Shown: piece by piece, positions 25,081 to 30,227 of the stretch | Numbering within the stretch: the stretch's first letter is position 1 | How the letters are laid out: each line of letters opens with the position of its first letter | NCBI GenBank assembly: GCA_012511005.1 | Contig: JAAZGX010000077.1 | Span: forward strand, 1-30,227 | Direction: 5' to 3' | Length of the DNA: 30,227 nt | DNA from: Clostridiales bacterium | GTDB taxonomy: Bacteria; Bacillota; Clostridia; Oscillospirales; Acutalibacteraceae | The notes under the pieces: generated by a model | The model's database searches: none | The model's input: the letters and a program-made list of their open reading frames with translations, nothing else | What the model was told of the DNA's origin: nothing | Translations under genes and position numbers: made by a program

Positions 25081-26532
25081 TTATTGTTTGTTTTTAGTAT
25101 TTTGCGTTTTTTTATACATATTTTCAAAAACCTCTGCGATTTTTCCTGCCGTTTTTACACCGAGTGAGTTAGTTTCCTCATAATGATTGCGCCCGTGAAT
25201 ATCCTTAGCGCGGTTAAGGTACGGCATATCAGTATCAAGCAGAAAGTCATTTGGCGGGATTATATAACCTACCTCGTCATTAGCAAGCCCAAATACTAAC
25301 AGCTCTTTATCATCGCATATTTCGACTAACGGCTTTGGATTAACTTCCGCTCCTTGACCCGTTGCGCTTTCTTCACTGCTTAAATACCCTCCGTATAAAA
25401 GCTCCGGAAAAAGTTCTCCAGGGATAAAAAGCATTTTTAGGCCGTCAAGCTCGAAATAAGTCATCTCCGACTTTAATGCAATCTTTAGCGGTGCATTATG
25501 AGAAATATATTTATCTACTTTAAGTATTCCTGCCATACCTGCTAAAATAAGCACAGTATTGTCCGCCTCAAAGTAAAAGCGTTGTTTCATCATACTCAAA
25601 TTTGGCTTTAGCTTTTTCTCATTTTTAATGGAAAGGGCATATTCGGCTAAATTTTCGCCAATCATTTTAGTCGATTTCGGTCTATCGTCATCAAGCAGAT
25701 GCATCGTTATCATTCCGCCTATTGCGCCTACAAAATATATAGTTTCCGCTCCCGTTTCTTCAAAAACCTTTCTTCTTAAATAGCACGGAAAATCAGCGCT
25801 TACGAGTGAGTTTTTACTTGAAAGTGATTCTGAATGGGCGGCAAAGTTTATAAAATACACCTGTCTGCCGCCGTCTTTGGGAACAAATCGAAGCCTCGTC
25901 AGCGTTTTCGAGAAAACTTCCGGTGTTCTAATATCCTTTTGCATATCAGGCACTTCAACTCGCCCCAAGAATATATCTCCGTCTTTTCTGTCCATATATG
26001 CCTTTTTAACAGCAGAGCGTACACCTGCTCTTAAGACTTCCATATAGTGCTTATCCCTACCCGTAAAAGGCAGCGGACCCCATATACCCATCGTATCTAT
26101 TCCTGCATGGCTGTGAGTGCTTAGTATTTCAACAGAGCGGCAGCCTGTTTCACTTATAAACTCTGAAAGAGAGGATTTTATAGCCTCTACATCTTTATTT
26201 AGCATACCTACATTATCAATAGAAACGAACACGACGGCGCCCCTGCCGCTATTGTCATCTATCCACACGGCATGTGCAAACGGGGTGTCCAAAACACCCG
26301 TTGCGGGGTTGTTTATATTGTATCCCGCAACATAATATTTTTTCTTGTCTAAGTCGCCGGGAAGGATTTCAGTTTTGCCAAATCCCACTGTAAACTTTTT
26401 GCCTTTTACATCCTTTATATAATCGAATTCGCTTTCCAGAATAGGTTGTATTTCTTTCGATTTAGATACTGCTTTTGCTCTTAACTTAACGCCCGCTCTT
26501 ATTAAATCAGATGCTTTCTTCCCTTTGCTCAT
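25081..26532 (-). CDS. Neutral/alkaline ceramidase-like protein, cytoplasmic
   Basis: The 483-residue protein resembles the N-terminal catalytic domain of neutral/alkaline non-lysosomal ceramidases, zinc amidases. Candidate zinc ligands are all in place: STHSHAG (His140/His142), NFAAH (His233), IPGE (Glu373) and VGYIIP (Tyr423). The region where ceramidases carry the GDVSPN motif with catalytic Ser reads VGAIGGMITMH (268-278), without an obvious equivalent. There is no signal peptide, unlike secreted ceramidases, and the C-terminal immunoglobulin-like domain is absent. The start at 26532 follows GGTGGTGAG; an ATG six codons upstream is less well placed. It heads an operon with the CofE-like gene and nagB. 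The substrate is unknown; a ceramide is not assumed. Confidence 0.8.
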   Translation of the reverse strand: MSKGKKASDLIRAGVKLRAKAVSKSKEIQPILESEFDYIKDVKGKKFTVGFGKTEILPGDLDKKKYYVAGYNINNPATGVLDTPFAHAVWIDDNSGRGAVVFVSIDNVGMLNKDVEAIKSSLSEFISETGCRSVEILSTHSHAGIDTMGIWGPLPFTGRDKHYMEVLRAGVRSAVKKAYMDRKDGDIFLGRVEVPDMQKDIRTPEVFSKTLTRLRFVPKDGGRQVYFINFAAHSESLSSKNSLVSADFPCYLRRKVFEETGAETIYFVGAIGGMITMHLLDDDRPKSTKMIGENLAEYALSIKNEKKLKPNLSMMKQRFYFEADNTVLILAGMAGILKVDKYISHNAPLKIALKSEMTYFELDGLKMLFIPGELFPELLYGGYLSSEESATGQGAEVNPKPLVEICDDKELLVFGLANDEVGYIIPPNDFLLDTDMPYLNRAKDIHGRNHYEETNSLGVKTAGKIAEVFENMYKKTQNTKNKQ

Positions 26533-26561
26533 ACACTCACCACCAATCATTTATATTCATA

Positions 26562-26590
26562 ATATTAGCACCGCAGAAAAAAAATGTCAA
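26562..26590 (-). promoter_or_regulatory. Sigma-A promoter of the ceramidase-like/CofE-like/nagB operon
   Basis: On the minus strand TTGACA (26590-26585) is followed after 17 nt by TAATAT (26567-26562), close to the vegetative consensus. The transcript would begin about 26555, some 23 nt before the ATG. The rest of the 126-nt divergent gap has only weak candidates for the plus-strand gene (for example TATATT at 26630-26635). Confidence 0.8.
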
Positions 26591-26658
26591 CTTGATATAC
26601 ACAAATCTTAGAATATGTGGTAATATTATTATATTAAGTAGTAAAGGTTGTGTTTATT

Positions 26659-28272
26659 ATGAAAAAACTTTCAATTCTTGCCGCTTCTGCCGCCGTTATC
26701 GGCGCTGGTGCAGGGTATATTGCTTATAAAAATATAGATGATGGAAAAAAGAAAAAAGTTAAGTATGACCTTGGCGATAAAGCTATAAGAAGTGCTGTTC
26801 GCGCCCTTTTTCACGCTTATCCCGGGGGGAGTTGGCAGCTAAAGCAAGAATATATTCCGCGAAACTTTTTTGAGGGAACAGAAACCTTTATTGACAAACC
26901 GAAACCTAACGCGAAGTGGTCTTTAGGCTACGCCTCCGACTCTCTTTTATCTTCAATAGACTTAATGGCAAGCAAGCATTTTATGGGTGGATATTTAGCT
27001 TTCCCGCCTAATGTTGTTGATGGTGTTATAGATGACCAATGTGTGCGTGTTATTGCACTTGATGACGGCTCTGGGCGCGGTATAAGCGTTTTTGCCGTAA
27101 TTGACTGCATAGGGCTTGCAAGTACCGATGTCCGCAGGATTCGTGAAAGGCTTTCTGATTTTACCAAGCTCCACAACATAAACTGCATAAACATCTCCGC
27201 TACACACTGCCACAGTGCCGTTGATACACAAGGGCTTTGGGGCGACCTTATCCCCGGTGCTATTATAGAGAATTTTAAGAAGCTCAGAAAAGGTGATACA
27301 GATACATTACAGTCCGGCAGAAATCCTGAATTTATGGAAAACCTTTATGCAGTAACGGTAGATACAATTAAAAAAGCCGTGGAAGATATGAAAAAGGGCG
27401 TATTATACTGTAGTGTCAGCGATGAAAAGAAGTATTCTCGCGATAAGCGCAAGCCCGATGTTACGGAAGATGACCTTACGATGTTGCGATTTGCGCCAAG
27501 TGACAAAAGCCGTGAGACTATTGCCGTATTCGCCGCTGTTCATCCGATTGCTTTAGGCTATAGAAATACTAAGGTTAGTGCCGACTTTCCCTATTATATG
27601 GTAGATGAGCTTGATAAAAACAACTATAACGGCATATTCTTTCAAGGTCCTCAGCTTGCCGTTACTACATCTGACGAGGTCGTTGGTGAGGAGCTTAAAA
27701 ACTCTGAACAGGAAAGATATGCGAAGTTTGGCAGGGGTCTTGCCCGTTATGCTATGTCACTTGTGAAAAGTGATAAGGAAAAGAAAGTAAAACCCATACT
27801 CAATGTTAAGATAACAGAGGTTTTCGTACCTTGTGAAAATGAGATTTTAATGCTCGTCGGAAAAGCCGGTCTTGTTACTAACAATATTTTAAGAAACGGC
27901 AGCTCATCGTCTGATATTGTTTTCGTTACAGAGGTAGGCTATGTAGAGCTTGGCGAAAATCAGTGCTTTGCTTTAATCCCGGGTGAATTTGCGCCGGAGC
28001 TGCTTCTTGGCGGTGCTTATGATGCCGACAATGCGTATAACAAGCAAGATTGGCACCTGCCTGCTATGACATCTATGGTAAAACCCGACTGTAAATTAAC
28101 CGTAATAGGATTATGTAATGACTCAATAGGATATATTTTGCCCTCAAATGATTACGGCAGCATAATAGCGCCGGAACATTATGAAGAAGCCGTTTCAGCG
28201 GGTGCTAAAGCCGGTGAGGTTATTGTTAATGCTTTCAATTTTTTAACAGAAAGGTCTAAAAATGAGCGGTAA
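26659..28272 (+). CDS. Membrane-anchored neutral ceramidase-like protein (second paralogue)
   Basis: The 537-residue paralogue of the divergent ceramidase-like protein has an N-terminal hydrophobic segment (about 4-23, small-residue rich) followed by lysines, so it is probably exported and anchored. Zinc-site candidates are again present: ISATHCHS (His183/His185), AAVHP (His295), IPGE (Glu443) and IGYILP (Tyr492). The region of the GDVSPN motif reads FFQGPQLAVTTSDE (327-340) and lacks an evident catalytic Ser context. The ATG at 26659 follows AAAGG by 11 nt; a GTG three codons earlier is too close to that site. It overlaps the following metallophosphoesterase gene by 11 nt, indicating one operon. 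The function is unknown beyond a likely metal-dependent hydrolase. Confidence 0.8.
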   Translation: MKKLSILAASAAVIGAGAGYIAYKNIDDGKKKKVKYDLGDKAIRSAVRALFHAYPGGSWQLKQEYIPRNFFEGTETFIDKPKPNAKWSLGYASDSLLSSIDLMASKHFMGGYLAFPPNVVDGVIDDQCVRVIALDDGSGRGISVFAVIDCIGLASTDVRRIRERLSDFTKLHNINCINISATHCHSAVDTQGLWGDLIPGAIIENFKKLRKGDTDTLQSGRNPEFMENLYAVTVDTIKKAVEDMKKGVLYCSVSDEKKYSRDKRKPDVTEDDLTMLRFAPSDKSRETIAVFAAVHPIALGYRNTKVSADFPYYMVDELDKNNYNGIFFQGPQLAVTTSDEVVGEELKNSEQERYAKFGRGLARYAMSLVKSDKEKKVKPILNVKITEVFVPCENEILMLVGKAGLVTNNILRNGSSSSDIVFVTEVGYVELGENQCFALIPGEFAPELLLGGAYDADNAYNKQDWHLPAMTSMVKPDCKLTVIGLCNDSIGYILPSNDYGSIIAPEHYEEAVSAGAKAGEVIVNAFNFLTERSKNER

Positions 28273-29689
28273 TAATCAAATAAAATTTATCGTAGTCGCT
28301 GATTTACACCACTACTCTCCCACTCTTGGAATAACGGGAAATGCGTATAAAATGAGAAGTGAATCAGACCAAAAAATGCTTGCAAAGACGGGCGCGCTCA
28401 TTCGTGCGGCGTTTGATGAAATGACTGCTGCTGACATTGACTTTATCCTCATAGTCGGTGATGTTACTAATAACGGCGAAAGGGCGTCTCACGAAGAATT
28501 TCGTGAAATGATGTATGAGTATCAACAAAAAAAGCCGATTTACATAATAACCTCTACTCATGATTGGTGCAGTGACAATAATCCAAGGCGGTATGACGGC
28601 GACAATGTGTACGACGATGTACCAAACCTTAAAATTGATGAGCTTACAAAGTTTTATAAAGATTTCGGGCTAACTGATGCCCTTTCCGTTTATAAAACAT
28701 CTGCGGGAAATGCCTCTTACTCCGTAAGACCTTGTGAGGGGCTTACTGTACTTTGTCTTAATGATGATTTTAATGAAGAGGGCGGCTCCGGATTTTCAGA
28801 CGAACATATTGAATGGATAAAAACACAGTGTGACGAGGCGAAAAAACGAAATGATAATATAATAGGCGCTAATCATCATCCATACCTTTTAACAGAATTT
28901 GATAAGCTTATTAATAACAGCAAAACAGTCAAATACAAGAATGAGCTTGCCCTTAAAGTCGCAAAAGCGGGAATGCCAATAGCCTTTGTGGGGCATACAC
29001 ATATGCAGCACATAACAAAGCTTGAAACTGACGGCAACGAATTTTATGAAATTAATGTCGCTGCTCTTTCAGGCTACCCTGCCGCTATGGCTTACTGCAC
29101 AGTAACGGACAATGAGCTGAAAATTAATGTTAAGCACCTTCAAAGGTTTACATATGACGGAAAAGAATATACGAATGAATACCTGAGAAACCACGCAACA
29201 AACTTATTTACAAAGGTGGTAAAAGCTGCCGCAAATAACAATTTAGATGAATTTATAGCTCTTGTAGCATCTATTGGAATGGGCAAAAAAAAGGCGTCAA
29301 AACTTTGGAAATATTTGCGGCTTCCAATCAAAAAGCTTGATACGGCAACAGTCAAAGGAACGGCAAAGCTTATAAACGCACTTACATTTGGAAAGGCTAT
29401 TGATAAAAAAGCGGCTAAAGAAGTTGGCAGCGAGCGCGTCCTTGATGTTGCGCTTCAGGTATTTTTGAATATTCTTGACGGCGGAATAGAAACGGTAAAC
29501 GAAGATGACGCAAAATTCAAGATAGTACGAGACGCCGTATCTCTGCCTTATAGGATTGTAACGGCTTTCAGAATAAAAAACAGCTCTCTCATAAATACGC
29601 TTAATAAAATACAAAATGTAGTAGGACCCATTATGACGGGCGGCGAAATCAACTCTAATAATGCTGTTATTAAATTCCCTAACCAATAA
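28262..29689 (+). CDS. Metallophosphoesterase with altered GNHD motif
   Basis: The 475-residue protein has a calcineurin-like phosphoesterase domain in its first 260 or so residues and a helical C-terminal region (about 300-475) that I do not recognise. Metal-site motifs are DLHH (Asp14, His16), GDVTNNG (66-72), NHH (204-206) and GHTH (244-247). The block normally reading GNH(D/E) is STHD (98-101), so the metal-bridging Asn is replaced by Thr. No signal peptide is seen, so the protein is probably cytoplasmic. The ATG lies inside the 3' end of the ceramidase-like gene (11-nt overlap), pointing to coupled translation and a shared pathway. The substrate is unknown. Confidence 0.82.
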   Translation: MSGNNQIKFIVVADLHHYSPTLGITGNAYKMRSESDQKMLAKTGALIRAAFDEMTAADIDFILIVGDVTNNGERASHEEFREMMYEYQQKKPIYIITSTHDWCSDNNPRRYDGDNVYDDVPNLKIDELTKFYKDFGLTDALSVYKTSAGNASYSVRPCEGLTVLCLNDDFNEEGGSGFSDEHIEWIKTQCDEAKKRNDNIIGANHHPYLLTEFDKLINNSKTVKYKNELALKVAKAGMPIAFVGHTHMQHITKLETDGNEFYEINVAALSGYPAAMAYCTVTDNELKINVKHLQRFTYDGKEYTNEYLRNHATNLFTKVVKAAANNNLDEFIALVASIGMGKKKASKLWKYLRLPIKKLDTATVKGTAKLINALTFGKAIDKKAAKEVGSERVLDVALQVFLNILDGGIETVNEDDAKFKIVRDAVSLPYRIVTAFRIKNSSLINTLNKIQNVVGPIMTGGEINSNNAVIKFPNQ

Positions 29690-29710
29690 CTGATAAATTC
29701 ATTAAAATTA

Positions 29711-29739
29711 TTGACAATAAAGAGCCGTTGTGCTAACAT
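29711..29739 (+). promoter_or_regulatory. Sigma-A promoter of the serine tRNA genes
   Basis: TTGACA (29711-29716) is separated by 17 nt from TAACAT (29734-29739), ending 12 nt before the first tRNA. This matches strong tRNA promoters. No separate promoter is seen for the second tRNA, so both are probably cotranscribed. Confidence 0.8.
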
Positions 29740-29751
29740 ATCTAAGGTAAT

Positions 29752-29840
29752 GGAGAGATACCGAAGTGGTCATAACGGAACGGTCTTGAAAACCGTCGTG
29801 CGGCAACGCACCGTGGGTTCGAATCCCACTCTCTCCGCCA
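29752..29840 (+). tRNA. tRNA-Ser (anticodon TGA)
   Basis: The acceptor stem GGAGAGA pairs with TCTCTCC, followed by discriminator G and an encoded CCA. The anticodon stem ACGGT/ACCGT encloses the loop CTTGAAA, giving TGA (reads UCA and related serine codons). A long variable arm (CGTGCGGCAACGCACC) marks a class II tRNA, and the T arm is GTGGG-TTCGAAT-CCCAC. Confidence 0.97.
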
Positions 29841-29957
29841 ATTCAGATTTCAGACGGCAGATTTCAGATATCAGATTTATAATAAAACATCCGCGCCGCA
29901 AACCATTAATTTGCAGTTTGCAATTTGCCATCTACAATTTCAAATCCTGTTACCTAT
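29841..29957 (+). repeat. AT-rich tRNA spacer with 14-bp tandem repeats
   Basis: CAGATTT occurs at 29844, 29858 and 29872, exactly 14 nt apart; the first two units read CAGATTTCAGACGG and CAGATTTCAGATAT. A second set of related words, TTTGCAGTTTGCAATTTGCC, follows near 29910. No gene or promoter is evident in the spacer. Confidence 0.6.
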
Positions 29958-30048
29958 GGAGAAGTACTCAAGTTGGTGACGAGGCGCCCCTGCTAAGGGC
30001 GTAGGTCGGGTAACCGGCGCGAGGGTTCGAGTCCCTCCTTCTCCGCCA
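29958..30048 (+). tRNA. tRNA-Ser (anticodon GCT)
   Basis: The acceptor stem GGAGAAG pairs with CTTCTCC, followed by G and an encoded CCA. The anticodon stem CGCCC/GGGCG encloses CTGCTAA, giving GCT (reads AGC and AGU). The long variable arm TAGGTCGGGTAACCGGCGC confirms a class II serine tRNA. The T arm is GAGGG-TTCGAGT-CCCTC. Confidence 0.97.
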
Positions 30049-30061
30049 GAATATTTTGTCG

Positions 30062-30099
30062 AAAGAAGTCGATTCATAAATGAGTCGACTTCTTTTTTT
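30062..30099 (+). terminator. Intrinsic terminator of the serine tRNA transcript
   Basis: AAAGAAGTCGA at 30062-30072 pairs with TCGACTTCTTT at 30085-30095, and TCAT/ATGA extends the stem inwards past a T-G wobble. A run of seven T starts at 30093. It stands 13 nt after the second tRNA. Confidence 0.88.
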
Positions 30100-30132
30100 C
30101 TTTCTTTACTGCGCAGCAAATTTTGAACAAGT

Positions 30133-30168
30133 AAAAGCGTACACAAGTACTGCTCTGTGTACGCTTTT
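30133..30168 (-). terminator. Strong hairpin, probable terminator of the minus-strand gene at the right edge
   Basis: AAAAGCGTACACA (30133-30145) and TGTGTACGCTTTT (30156-30168) form a perfect 13-bp stem with a 10-nt loop. Read on the minus strand the stem ends in CTTTTACTTGTT, a modest U tract, directly after the stop codon of the partial gene at 30173. Confidence 0.7.
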
Positions 30169-30172
30169 AATG

Positions 30173-30226
30173 TTATTCAATGTAGATTTTTATTGCATTG
30201 TAATTATTTAAAATCTCCTTATCAAG
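30173..30226 (-). CDS. 3' end of an unidentified minus-strand gene
   Basis: The only minus-strand frame open from the window edge encodes 17 residues (LDKEILNNYNAIKIYIE) and ends with TAA at 30175-30173; the other two minus frames meet a stop near the edge. A strong hairpin follows 4 nt later. The piece is too short to identify. Confidence 0.45.
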   Translation of the reverse strand, partial: LDKEILNNYNAIKIYIE

Positions 30227-30227
30227 A

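Noticed and set aside
29711..30004. Plus-strand reading frame covering the tRNA-Ser(TGA)
   Set aside because: It runs through the tRNA promoter, tRNA and repeats, and has no ribosome binding site or coding character.
29940..30146. Minus-strand reading frame across the second serine tRNA encoding a GGEGGTRTLAPVTR-type peptide
   Set aside because: This peptide is the antisense translation of a tRNA-Ser gene, a well-known source of spurious annotated proteins; the tRNA explains the sequence completely.
1..30227. Defence system, prophage, insertion sequence or CRISPR array
   Set aside because: No transposase, integrase, terminal inverted repeats, nuclease-helicase sets or regularly spaced direct repeats were seen; the genes are housekeeping, sporulation or metabolic in type.

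Overview
The window looks like chromosomal DNA from an endospore-forming member of the Clostridia (Firmicutes/Bacillota). The evidence is a complete eight-gene spoIIIA operon, a cortex-lytic-type LysM-GH18 enzyme, AG-rich ribosome binding sites, frequent GTG/TTG starts, moderately AT-rich DNA and sigma-A-like promoters of the TTGaca-N17-TAtaAT type. Assignment below class level is not possible from what is visible. No phage, transposon, CRISPR or other clearly mobile DNA was seen.

Layout, left to right. (1) 1-4700, minus strand: a likely operon of sulfatase, asparaginyl-tRNA synthetase, type Ic aspartate aminotransferase-like protein and IspF, read from a sigma-A-like promoter at 4672-4700; a fragment of another minus-strand gene may start at the left edge. 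(2) 4790-10339, plus strand: a metallophosphoesterase followed by three unrelated FAD enzymes (FAD_oxidored type, HI0933/BaiN type, COG2509 type), closed by a bidirectional terminator. (3) 10343-14056, minus strand: a LysM-GH18 spore protein, a membrane-anchored DUF2804 protein with its own sigma-A promoter, and a membrane-anchored M23 endopeptidase directly downstream of spoIIIAH. (4) 14140-18921, minus strand: spoIIIAA to spoIIIAH in canonical order with tight overlaps. It encodes the mother-cell half of the channel (feeding tube) to the forespore; the adjacent M23 protein is a good candidate for the forespore-side partner normally supplied by SpoIIQ. (5) 19011-23606, plus strand: a YfhO-family polytopic membrane protein and ComM/YifB. 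(6) 23630-26590, minus strand: neutral-ceramidase-like protein, CofE-like (F420-0:glutamate ligase family) protein and NagB in one operon with a near-consensus promoter. (7) 26659-29689, plus strand: a second, membrane-anchored ceramidase-like protein overlapping a metallophosphoesterase with an altered GNHD motif. (8) 29711-30227: two serine tRNA genes (TGA and GCT anticodons) with a promoter and terminator, then the 3' end of a minus-strand gene running off the window.

The best candidate for something undescribed is regions 6 and 7 together: two divergent ceramidase-fold paralogues that keep the zinc ligands but appear to lack the family's catalytic-serine motif. One is linked to an amide ligase-like protein and an amino-sugar deaminase, the other to an atypical metallophosphoesterase. 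Second is the M23 protein next to spoIIIAH as a possible SpoIIQ counterpart.
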